From Raphanus sativus (Eukaryota; Streptophyta; Magnoliopsida; Brassicales; Brassicaceae), in NCBI RefSeq assembly GCF_000801105.2, contig NC_079515.1:14074001-14138000 (forward strand): a DNA stretch of 64,000 nucleotides, in the 5' to 3' direction. Each line of letters opens with the position of its first letter. The first letter of the stretch is position 1. Below, piece after piece: positions 36,601-46,784 of this stretch. A program made the translations under genes and the position numbers. Below the pieces are notes generated by a model, which was not told the DNA's origin, searched no databases, and saw only the letters and a program-made list of their open reading frames with translations.

Positions 36601-37203
36601 TTTTTGGCATTTTATTTGGTACGCCTACACTAATACATGTAAAAATTACACTAATGGCAATAACCTATGCTCTATTATTCAAATTAATAGAGCATAAAAA
36701 TAGAGAAAATTAGATAGATAAAAAAGAAAAATACAAAAATTACAAAAACTTGAGTATTATTAACCATTTATTTATTAAATTAATTTATTTTTCTCTAAAA
36801 TATTTAAATGCAAATTCAGATTCAAATTAATAAATTGTATAAAATTTATATTCCAATATTAAACCCAATTTTCCGTGCATAGCGCGGACAAACAATCTAG
36901 TATATAGTAACCAGTAAGTATATCCACATATTATACTTTATGAACTTCTTTATTAATGTAGAGAGTAATTTATGATATATGTATACTAAATCACCACATT
37001 CGTATTGTAGAGTATATATTTTGTAGTAAGCACAATATTATATACTAATAAGATCGTTAGTTTTAGCTTAGAGTGTATTTGTTTGTAGTCCCGTAATTAT
37101 TATATCCAAAAAAATAGTTCGGATTAAACATTTTAGGAATATTGGCAACACTGCGTTTGTAAAAGTATATTGATGTCTTCAAATCAAAAATATGTTGTTA
37201 TCG

Positions 37204-37265
37204 TTGTTCGAACCCTTCTTCGTGAGGATATACGAAAGCTTCTTTACCACTGGACCAGACTCTCA
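37204..37265 (-). mobile_element. tRNA-like SINE head, left-arm copy
   Basis: On the minus strand there is an A-box-like TGGTCCAGTGG and, downstream at tRNA-like spacing, a B-box-like GGGTTCGAACGA. This is the internal RNA polymerase III promoter of a tRNA-derived SINE. The rest does not fold into a complete cloverleaf that I can support, so it is not called a tRNA gene. Same segment as 39742-39812. Confidence 0.5.
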
Positions 37266-37894
37266 ATTCGAAATATATATAAAAAACTAATATGTATTAG
37301 TCATCTGTCAAAACCTGATGAAACTTAAAAATCTTTTACAACTACTATTAATTTATTACGGTCAATATCAGTTTTTGTAAACAAATTTGTAGCTTATTAC
37401 TATTCAATATATTAATAATGTTTTGTATATACCATATAAACTTAATGAGAGCATTTAATATAAACTATATATTATCGATATGGTTTGATTTTAACCAGAT
37501 CAAATGAATAGAAATAACGAAATGATCAAGCTAAAGCTTATAAATGCAGTACTATATAGTGTAACATTCAGTTAGAAAAATTTCTAAATATGGTTATATA
37601 AGTATTCATACCGGGATATCTTTTGCACTTATAATCAACTTATTATGGTCAATACAGTTTTTGTTAAGAATTTCGTAACTTATAACTATTCAATATAGTT
37701 AATAGTGTTTAACTTCTGATATATTAAAAAAGAATTTAGAATTTAATACCTATATAAACCCTACATCCTGATTCCATTATACAATTCATCCATATCTTAA
37801 AACATCTCATCCAAAATTAAAATATAAACAAGCCATCTTGGGTTGTAGACCACGAGACCGAACCAACCTTATCATCTCCAAGAGGGTGATCACC

Positions 37895-38350
37895 ATGAAG
37901 ATAAAGAGACGAAGTACATATCAGACGGAGATTGTGATATACGTCGATCTGAAGACGGTAAGTAATGGCCACTTGGCCCATGAAACGGTAAGAAATATGG
38001 AATACATGCTTGGGTATCATGAAATTGATTATGATTCAGCGATAAAGATTATCAAGGAGACTTCTGAGCATGTCGCCAACTCTATTCTGACACTAGATGA
38101 TCCCGCGGAAACGGATCTTGATATAATTGTTAAGATAATTGATCACAACCAAGACGCTTTCCGCAGAATTGATCTCGACGTCTATATGATCGAGCTTGGC
38201 GAAGACCTAAGAGAACCCATCCCCAGCGAAAAGTATGATGAATGCTCAGTTTGCTGCGAAGAGTTCGGGACTGGTGGAGAGCTTAACACTTTAGATTGTG
38301 GGCATTCTTTTCATCATCACTGCGTGTTGGAATGGGTTAAAAAAACTTGA
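37895..38350 (+). pseudogene. RING-finger protein, left-arm copy, damaged start and tail
   Basis: Encodes the same small RING protein as 38670-39197. The original start is lost: ATG has become ATA at the equivalent position (about 37826), and one A is missing in the TCTCCAAGAGG stretch. The usable start is the internal ATG at 37895 (MKIKRRSTYQTEIVIYVDL), giving 151 residues. The C-terminus has the RING core CSVCCEEF, LDCGHSFHHHC and LEWVKK, then TGA. The final zinc-binding Cys pair is missing from this frame; a run of seven A puts it in another frame (LTCLCCRVR). In the family RING domains bind E2 enzymes in ubiquitin ligases. Whether this copy is expressed is unknown. Confidence 0.65.
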
Positions 38351-38481
38351 CATGTCTATGTTGTAGGGTAAGACTTGCTTAGTCTACATAAGATCCGACG
38401 TGCTTTAATTACTTTTGAAATAAGTTGTTACAGGTTTTGTTATCAAATCTTTTAAAGCATAACAAGTATGTATATACCTCT

Positions 38482-38537
38482 GATAGCTATAACAAGTATG
38501 TATCTAACACCTGCCATACATACTTGTTATAGCTATC
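38482..38537. repeat. Palindrome apex with 12-nt loop
   Basis: GATAGCTATAACAAGTATGTAT (22 nt, 38482-38503; key core CTATAACAAGTATG) is perfectly complementary to 38516-38537, separated by CTAACACCTGCC. It is the centre of the kilobase-scale inverted duplication and can form a cruciform or the tip of a hairpin RNA. Confidence 0.93.
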
Positions 38538-38669
38538 AGAAGTAGATACATACTTGTTATTAATGAAAAGATTTGATAACAAAACCTGAAACAACTTATT
38601 TCAAAAAGTAATTAAAGCACGTCGGATCTTATGTAGACTAAGCAAGTCTTACCCTACAACATGGACATG

Positions 38670-39197
38670 TCAAGTTTTTTTAACCCATTCCAACACGCAG
38701 TGATGATGAAAAGAATGCCCACAATCTAAAGTGTTAAGCTCTCCACCAGTCCCGAACTCTTCGCAGCAAACTGAGCATTCATCAAACTCTTCGCTGGGGA
38801 TGGGTTCTCTTAGGTTTTTGCCAAGCTTGATCATATAGACGTCTAGATCAATTATGCGGAAAGCGTCTTGGTTGTGATCAATTATCTTAACAATTATATC
38901 AAGATTCGTTTCCGCGGGATCATCAAGTGTCGGAATAGTGTTGGCGACATGCTCAGAAGTCTCCTCGATAATCTCTATCGCTGAATCATAATCAATTTCA
39001 TGATACCCAAGCATATATTCCATATTTCTTACCGTTTCATGGGCCAAGTGGCCATTACTTACCGTCTTCAGATCGACGTATATCACAATCTCCGTCTGAT
39101 ATGTACTTCGTCTTTTTATCTTCATGGTGATCACCCTCTTTGGAGATGATAAGGTTGGTTCGGTCTCGTGGTCTACAACCCAAGATGACTTGTTCAT
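38670..39197 (-). CDS. Small RING-finger protein, right-arm copy
   Basis: 175 residues from ATG at 39197. The N-terminal 100 residues have no domain I recognise (TYQTEIVIYVDLKTVSNGHL; HETVRNMEYMLGYHEIDY), as in small crucifer RING-H2 families. The C-terminus has a RING core: CSVCCEEF at about 140, then LDCGHSFHHHCVLEWVKK, then TGA. The last Cys pair expected of a C3H2C3 finger is not in frame. After a run of seven A, the next frame reads LTCPCCRVRLA and stops. So either the gene has an old one-base loss in the A run or the product is a truncated RING. The left-arm copy shares this feature. Convergent with that copy, so read-through from either makes a hairpin RNA. Likely an E3-type protein by family, activity doubtful. 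Confidence 0.6.
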   Translation of the reverse strand: MNKSSWVVDHETEPTLSSPKRVITMKIKRRSTYQTEIVIYVDLKTVSNGHLAHETVRNMEYMLGYHEIDYDSAIEIIEETSEHVANTIPTLDDPAETNLDIIVKIIDHNQDAFRIIDLDVYMIKLGKNLREPIPSEEFDECSVCCEEFGTGGELNTLDCGHSFHHHCVLEWVKKT

Positions 39198-39741
39198 ATT
39201 TTAATTTTGGATGAGATGTTTTAAGATATGGATGAATTGTATAATGGAATCAGGATGTAGGGTTTATATAGGTATTAAATTCTAAATTCTTTTTTAATAT
39301 ATCAGAAGTTAAACACTATTAACTATATTGAATAGTGATAAGTTACGAAATTCTTAACAAAAACTGATATTGACCATAAGTGCAAAAGATATCCCGGTAT
39401 GAATACTTATATAACCATATTTAAAAAAATTTGTAACTGAATGTTACACTATATAATACTGCATTTATAAGCTTTAGTTTGATCATTTCGTTATTTCTAT
39501 TCATTTTATCGGGTTAAAATCAAACCATATCGATAATATATAGTTTATATTAAATGCTCTCATTAAGTTTATATGGTATATACAAAACATTATTAAATAT
39601 ATTAAATAGTAATAAGCTACAAATTTGTTTACAAAAACTGATATTGACCGTAATAAATTGATCGTAATTGTATAAGATTTCTAAGTTTCATCAGGTTTTG
39701 ACAGATGACTAATACATATTAGTTTTTTATATATATTTCGA

Positions 39742-39812
39742 GTTGAGAGTCTGGTCCAGTGGTAAAGAAGCTTTCGTATATCCTCACGAAGAAGGGTTCG
39801 AACGACGATAAC
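39742..39812 (+). mobile_element. tRNA-like SINE head, right-arm copy
   Basis: A-box-like TGGTCCAGTGG at 39752-39762 and B-box-like GGTTCGAACGA at 39795-39805, about 33 bp apart as in tRNA-derived promoters. Flanking DNA is AT-rich. Mirror copy of the left-arm segment. Confidence 0.5.
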
Positions 39813-40109
39813 AACATATTTTTGATTTGAAGACATCAATATATTTTTACAAACGCAGTGTTGCCAATATTCCTAAAATGTTTAATCCAAACTATTTTTT
39901 GGATATAATAATTACGCGACTACAAACAAATACACTCTAAGCTAAAACTAACGATCTTATTAGTATATAATATTGTGCTTACTACAAAATATATACTCTA
40001 CAATACGAATGTGGTGATTTAGTATACATATGTAATAAATTACTCTCTACATTAATAAAGAAGTTCATAAAGTATATAATAAGTGGATATACTTACTGGT
40101 TACTATATA

Positions 40110-42702
40110 TTACTTTATACACTTTTGACATTATTCGACTTTGTTAAACCAAGAAAGAAAAAATATTTGGACCAATTAATTAAATACGTGTGACAATTTG
40201 CTTAAACCAAAAGGAATAACACTGGTGTGGACAGATTAATCAAATTGTAAATGCAACCAGGATCCGGTTAATAATGATGGTCGTTACAAATAAATCGATG
40301 GTAAACGAGTTTAAATCATACTCATTTACTCAAGCAAGTTCTTGGCCTAGTTCAATTTACCACTTTCTTTTAAGAGACATTAAGTTAAATATCCCTAAAA
40401 GAGATTTATATTGGTAAACTAACCATGGAAAAAAAATCAATCCAGCTCATGCACTTTAAGGTTGGTTCGGACGAAAATACCATTTCTGACTAACAAAGCA
40501 GTCTGACGCAGCAGGTGAACAAAAAATGTGTCAGATCATAGGGCAGTGTTAGAATGATAGATCTACATAAACCTTTTCATCACATGCGTATTAGACTTTC
40601 TAGCCACATTCTTTCCTTTTCTCATCCACTCATTTTAAGTGTATAATATCTCCAAAAAACTATTTTTATAACTGTAATCAAAACAATATTAAATAGACCA
40701 TGTAAGCTTCAAGAAAATGCATCAATGGTAAATCAATGCTGAGTATATTTTTTTTTGATAATAAATTAAAGATATACTGAATGTGCATTAGGCTTATTTA
40801 TGTTATTATTAGAAAAATTGAACAAAATTTAAAATTCAAGAGAAGAAGAAGAGACAAGCGACAACAATCATGAAGATTACGAAACATGGACTGATAAAAA
40901 GACTATATGTTGAAGAAGAAGAAGAAAGAGATAAAATATGGAAGATCAAATCGAGATTACGTTAACGATAAGATATTATATAGCAGCTAATATATTGTGT
41001 TACGTATCTAATATATATTAACAATAAACTTTGTTGCTGTCAAATGTTACCTAACTTACATAGTTTATAACTCTAGAATTTAACAAGTACGTTAGCTGAA
41101 AAATAATTTGTGGTTAAATTATAGTAAGTGAAATGTGTAACTGCTAAGGCATAATAGTATATATCATCTAACATGTATGGGATAACATATCAAAGAAATT
41201 ATGTCATTAACATTATTGTTAAGTTATATGTTAGCATGCTATGTGCATGGATAACTACTAATGAAAAATGTTACCATTAACTTTATTGTGTTATTGTCAA
41301 TAAATAAGATTATCATAGCTTGTCAGCTGATACATAATTTGTTATCTGATACATAATTTAAAGTCTTAACGACTATGTTGTATTATTAACGACTAACTAA
41401 CTATGTATCGTTGTTATATAGTTGGTTAGTTGTTAACAATATACAGACTAATTTTTGTGTTAGCTGGATAAGTCAAATGGTAACGACCATTGATAATGTT
41501 AGCAGTAATTTAACTGTTCTTTGGAAAATAAAAGATTAAATCAGTATATTTTATAAGAACTCATTTATCTAATGGATCGATAAAATATAAGTTTGCGGTT
41601 AACAAACAAATTATATAATGTATGTCATGTAAGTGTCAACTTAATTACCAATCCTTAACATATATTTTTAGTGGATATGTTGATAAAATACAATCACTAA
41701 AATATATATGTAATGTATATCTTAGTGGAATAGATATATATTTGACTATCACCTGCAGTTGTTAACGCATATATATAATTAAAAATATTAAAAATACATA
41801 CACAAGTGTATGTTTTATCAGAGGAGAACACATTTAACAACTAACATTCTAGTAAAGAGAGAGAATTAAGCAAGAATGATATTAATTTTAGAACATGGGA
41901 AAAGAGATAAAAGAGAGAGCTAAGAAATAGTATAATTAATTTGACAGAGAAAAATAAAGAAAGAGATAGGAAAATAGAGTATAAGAAGAAAGAAGAAAAA
42001 AAAAGAATAAAGACACATTTTATAGGTATTAATTTTTTTCAGAAAAAAACAAGTATCGATCAAAACAGCGGACTGTTGTAAGGTGGTAGTCACTAGCCTG
42101 ACGCAGGTACTGACAGCTAGGAGCAGGTTGACTAGTTGCATAGGGGTAAAATCGGAATGGTTTATTCAGTTAGAAATGCATGGTTAGATCACAAATTACC
42201 TTCCAATAGGAGGGCACTGACACTAATTTCTGTTCTTTTAATTCTAAAAGACATTTAGGATGCAGTAATTTTTTATTTTTTTTTAATAGAACGGATAATA
42301 TATATGAGTCTCAAAGCAAATATGCTTAGGAAAATAAGTTATCACCAAGTTTTCTTAATAAAATGCAAACGCTATACTTAGAAAAAAAGTAAAGACAAAG
42401 TAAAGTATATATAAAAACAGCCATAAGACTTCATTGATACCGGTTAAGTACCTCTTAACAGTTTATGCCAACCCATTTATAAATGGCTACTCATATTTAT
42501 AACCAAACGACTTATATTACCCAAGATATCATACAAAGATTTATAGCAAAGCACTAATACTGTTAGATAGAATATATAACATATAAAGTTAAGTTTTATA
42601 GATAATATTACCAAAAGAGATTATAACAAAGGTTGTTACAAAACTCCAAAGGATAATCCAAAGAAAAATGAAAAACAAACGGTAGTCTTAAGAAACCACA
42701 AG
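40110..42702 (-). repeat. Inverted duplication, right arm outer part
   Basis: 40110-40327 and 42233-42702 match the complement of the left-arm pieces at 25853-26260 and 22199-22491. The right arm is continuous across the sites where the left arm has the MULE (junction near 42410) and Helitron D (40109/40110). Its own interruption is 40328-42232. Homology ends about 75 bp short of the RPA-like pseudogene stop codon. Confidence 0.88.
40328..42232. mobile_element. About 1.9-kb insertion specific to the right arm
   Basis: The left arm reads straight through here (about 26036-26046, AGAAACTGTTAAATGAG), whereas the right arm has 1.9 kb between TCATTTA and TTCTTTTAATTC. The inserted DNA is AT-rich with purine-rich AGAGAAAGA runs near 41930-42000 and a less AT-rich patch at 42060-42150. 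No coding region. Clear terminal repeats or a target duplication were not found, so the class is unknown. Confidence 0.6.
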
Positions 42703-42777
42703 GCTGCAAACGCCAAATCCAATAAAAGGGAAACAAAGCATAGTACTAAATAAAGTAAAACCAGAATTGAGACTTCT

Positions 42778-44799
42778 TTAGCCACACTTGGTGCGCTTGG
42801 CACCGTCAGACTCAATTCCATCAGCACCCCTTTTGCCCGACTTGCCTGCATGCTCATCCTCCTCACCACCACGGTCCTCAACACTGTTGACTCCTAGATT
42901 GGCGCTGGATTCCAGGGCTTCAAGAGGGAGCACCTTTGTCACAGTCAGAGTCCTGGTCTTGTTTTCCAAGTTGCGACTTGAATCCTTCACAATGAGCTTC
43001 CGTGTCTGTTCAATGGTATCAAGCATTGCCTGAGGCATTCATCCCAACACTATCATTGTCCTACAACACGTTTGCATATCATCAGACCTCATCTTCTAGT
43101 TACGCTTTGGATAAATATAGTAATCATAGAGGTCTTAACTACCTGGTAATAGCTCTCAACCAACTCAGAAGCTTTCTTTCCAGTCAACTCCTCACCGGCA
43201 TCACCAAGGATAAAAACACGGCTTGCTCACTCTTGTCATACACAGATAACTTCGACAGGTACCTGTAACAAATAGAAATCAATAACCATAGGAGCCTAAT
43301 AATGTGTATGGCTAAAATAACCACTCACTTCGCCACACAAACGATCTCACTCTTCCCACACTTCTTACACATAAGAGTGGTTGGTCCTTTAGTTGCCTTA
43401 GTATGGCACACACACCACATCCTATATAATACCACGCAGATCCATGCACAACATCATCAATAGTTGCTGTGCACTCAAACCAAGCAACCTGAAAATACTT
43501 GAAGAATTCAGTAAAGACTTATATCATCTCATCGAGTGTATGTATACTAATATGGCGATTATATTACCTTAGCAGATACCTCTCTCATGTAGGAGAAGAG
43601 TTCCTCCAAGGTCGCTGGCTCAGGCTTGATGACAACCTCTGCATTAACCCGATTCGCAACATCCAAATCCGAGTCCAACCTGAAAAATTTGTCAAGTCAG
43701 AAACGACAACAGTAGAATCATGCAAACGATATTATTATACACGTAATCTGAACCATAACAATTGAGATAGTCGTGGGTTTCTTTCACCTCACTCTCCAGG
43801 AAAACCCGAGAGGACGTCATAGACGATAGAGAGAGTACTAAACAAAACAGTGTACACAATTAGGATACAAAACAATCTAGCTGGTAGCTACTAAACTCTG
43901 CATAGTTATACCATCACTCAGATGTTCCTAAATGCCTAATAACTGTTAATCTTTAATATCAATTCGTAAACCACTTCTAACTATATAGTTTTCATAGAAT
44001 CCATATAACTCAGTATTCCCACATCTATAACACACCAATACGTTCACAGTCTTATATAACATCTTAGTGAGCAAGAAAGACGGGTGGAAATACTAACCTC
44101 CATAAAGTTTTGGGTTTAAGGTGGTGGCTAAGATGACACGCGCAGTGCCTCCACATGCCTTAAACTTGGCAAAAAATTCGAAGGCAGCCTTGTCCCAGAG
44201 GCATAGCTTCAGCACGGGTTCACTGCGACATCAAACCCTCGCATGGTAAAATAAACATATGCTGATGTGTTCGAAGTTAGAGAATAACTCACTCATGTGT
44301 CTGGACATGGAGATCAACTCAGCCAGATGCAGTTATCTCTGCCTCATCAAGCAGGAAACTGCCATTAGGAACCTGTCCATTCACAAGCTCGATGTGGCCA
44401 ACATAATCTGCAATTGAAGTCATTCAAATACAAAGTTATATCTCATAACTATACATATTTTTGAAAATCAAAGTCTGATAGAGTTTAATGAAGTTGAAAC
44501 TTACCATAAAGACCACCTTTCATGTCATATGCTGCATCAAACTCTTCGTACCCATGAATCCGGAACTGGTCCGTAGGGAAACTGATGGAGCTATCCTCGA
44601 GAACAGAGAGGACAGAGTTCCATGAGAAACTTACAGTCACTTCAGAATCAGCGACCCGGAAGCTAGGCTTGCTCCTTGACCCGAAAAACTTATGGAGTCG
44701 GTAGGTAGCACCTGCTCTTATGTGACGCATATAAGTCTCCATCCTCCCTTGGGGAATGAAGCCCTGAATCACATTTGCATGTTGCAAAAAGAGAGCCAA
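42778..44799 (-). pseudogene. RPA70-like single-strand DNA-binding protein, truncated pseudogene
   Basis: Pieces appear in the order of the plant replication protein A large subunit-like family. First is an OB-fold segment (VIQGFIPQGRMETYM, VTVSFSWNSVLSVLEDS). Next come YVGHIELVNGQ, then LKLCLWDKAAFEFFAKF, LSSMTSSRVFLESEV, NRVNAEVVIKPEPATLEELF, and a zinc-binding region (WFECTATIDDV, TTLMCKKCGKSEIV). After the conserved LSVYDKSEQAVF and KKASELVE, it ends with a C-terminal tail at KRTKCG and TAA (42778). Breaks include TGA within ITASG*VDLHVQTH near 44310, an extra GT in the Cys region near 43410, and an indel after QAVF near 43215. The N-terminal OB fold is absent; the 5' side stops at a Helitron end (44800). 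Such RPA-like genes are both a large host family and passengers of plant Helitrons. Confidence 0.82.
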
Positions 44800-45462
44800 T
44801 CTAAAATATTAAAACTGAAGTACAATTAGTAATTAACCCTAAGTTTTCTTCAATAATTACAAAGGAATGCCACTAATCTTATCTCTAAATTTTTAGTCTA
44901 ATTAAATGGCCTACACGAATTTAATCATGAACACTTTTCGATTACGTTAGTTTTGTGAGACTATTATTGTTTTTTCTCCAGTTGTTTTGTTTGGGTTTCT
45001 GGTGCCTATTGGTTACCATTATTTGCTTTCTACCTTAGTAGTTTTAATTCTCTGTTAAACTTCGACATGTTTTGGTCAACTGTTCCATGCGGACATTTTA
45101 ATGACAAAAAAGACCTTACAACAAAGCTCGGTTTAATAAGATATACAACATGGTTCAATCTAAAATATCAGCAAGGATAATAATTAAAATTGAATTTTTA
45201 AAATTGCTACCAAATAATTGTAGTTATAAAATAATCAAAAAATACCATTCAACCAGATTATATTTAAAACATGAATTACATACAATTGCAATCTTTTCTA
45301 ATCCAATATATAGCAATTGTAAATAAGATTTGAATTATCTAACTATCTAAAAATTTCATAGATAGATTTCAAATTAATTATAATTTTTTTAAAACAAAAT
45401 CGTTTGAAATATTAAGAATTTTATATTTTGTAAATATTCAAATCCATGTTATCTCCATAAAA
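44800..45462 (+). mobile_element. Helitron-type 5' end and fragment
   Basis: TCTAAAATATTAAAACTGAA after AA resembles the 5' end of Helitron E (45463) over its first 25 bases. No CTAG end with hairpin follows before 45463, so this is either a broken copy or the outer 5' end of an element sharing the 46784 terminus. It abuts the truncated end of the RPA-like pseudogene. Confidence 0.45.
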
Positions 45463-46784
45463 TCTATATTATTAAAACTGAAGTACAAATTAGGTTTACT
45501 TAGAAACATAGATAACAATTTTAAAAAGATGTTTCTTTGGAAACTTGGATAGCAATTTTAGAAAGTAGGTTTGTTTGGAAACACGAATATCGGTTTAAAA
45601 AAATAGATTTATTTGGAAACATAAATAGCAGTATAAAAATGATTTTATATTGTTTGGAAACATATATAGCACTATATTGAGAAAAGAATGAATTTCTGTT
45701 ATTAAAAAAATTAGAAATCTATTATATTATGAGAAGCTATCTATTTGTGTCAACTTTAAAATATACGAAAATGAGCTAATCTAATTATCTAAAAATATCA
45801 TATGTCTAAAATAATCATAAAAAAAATTTAAACTTTATATAAATATTTCAAATCAAAATAATAAATTAAAGTTGATTTATATCAAAAATTGATTTAAAAT
45901 ATACATATATTCAAAAAGTATTTTTACTAGAATATTTTCCAATAACAATTATTAAAAAATGTTTTCAATATATGTGATTATTTAAAATATAATATATGTG
46001 ATTATTTATATGATAGTACATATAAAATACTATTAATTATATGTTTGATGTGTTTTTAAGGAAAAAATAGATTGTGAATTAGAGGTGGGCGTACAGGTAC
46101 CCATTCGGGTTCGGTTTAGGTTTGTTTGAGTTTCGGGTTTTCGGGGTCAAAGATTTTAATTACATTTGGATATTTCTAAATTCGGATTCGATTCGGAGCT
46201 TTGCAGGTTTGTTCAGGTTCAGATAACCCATTTAAATTCATTATATACTTTAAATTTCTCAAAATATATAAACAAAATAATATATTACATATAAATTTGA
46301 ATAATATATATCAGAATATCTGAACTTAACATATAAATTGGTTTGATTTAAATATTTGAATAGAGATCAATAATCATGTTAATTATTTTTGGTGATTTGA
46401 TATACATTAACTGTTTTAGATATTTACATTTAACTATTTATATATATTTTAATTATTTAAACCAACTTATAAGCACCATATATATTATGGATGCTTTTAT
46501 ATACATTAAGTCTAAAAATAATATATATATATAAGTATATAAATCTATTTCGAATACATTCATGTATCTGAAATACTTTGGTTTGGATCGGATTCGGTTT
46601 CAGTTCTCTAAATACCAATTTTTTTATATATTTAATCAATTTCGATTTGGGTTTTGTACTTCTTTTTGGATCGGGATCAGTTTGATTTTTTATATTCTGA
46701 TTTTTGCCCAACTTTAATATTGACATGAAAATGACATATTTTATAAAAATATACACCCGCACGGGCATGCGGGTCAAAATCTAG
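45463..46784 (+). mobile_element. Non-autonomous Helitron E
   Basis: 5' end TCTATATTATTAAAACTGAA after A; 3' hairpin CCCGCA (46756-46761), CGGGCA loop, TGCGGG (46768-46773), then TCAAAATCTAG ending at 46784 before T. No gene. The second half has degenerate GGTTCGGGTTC-type words (46100-46240, 46560-46640). Confidence 0.85.

Larger units (their letters stand above)
26261..36900 (+). mobile_element. Helitron D, split by a copia retrotransposon
   Basis: The 5' end is TCAGTACTATACTAAAAGGG after AAGTAA. The 3' end is the imperfect hairpin CCGTGC-ATA-GCGCGG, then ACAAACAATCTAG at 36900, with TATATAG next. The right arm of the inverted duplication reads AAGTAA directly joined to TATATAG (complement of 40101-40115), so this is an A|T insertion with no target duplication, as expected for Helitrons. 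Without the nested copia element and its 5-bp repeat, the Helitron is about 3.5 kb. It has no Rep/helicase gene. Possible captured exons occur on both sides of the copia insertion (26743-26814 and about 35041-35244). Confidence 0.9.
36901..38509 (+). repeat. Inverted duplication, left arm inner part
   Basis: The complement of 38510-40109 almost throughout, including the RING gene, its upstream region and a tRNA-like SINE piece. By eye differences are scattered single bases and small indels. It begins right at the Helitron D insertion point. Confidence 0.95.
38510..40109 (-). repeat. Inverted duplication, right arm inner part
   Basis: Complement of 36901-38509. It carries the better-preserved RING gene copy. 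At 40109/40110 it continues without interruption into the sequence that lies at 26260 on the left, which is the empty site of Helitron D. Confidence 0.95.

Noticed and set aside
37204..37265. A tRNA gene on the minus strand
   Set aside because: A and B boxes are present, but I could not form an acceptor stem and anticodon arm with confidence; SINE-type origin is more likely.
38482..38537. MicroRNA precursor at the palindrome apex
   Set aside because: The complementarity runs on for more than 1.5 kb, far longer than a typical MIR hairpin; long hairpin siRNA is the better hypothesis.
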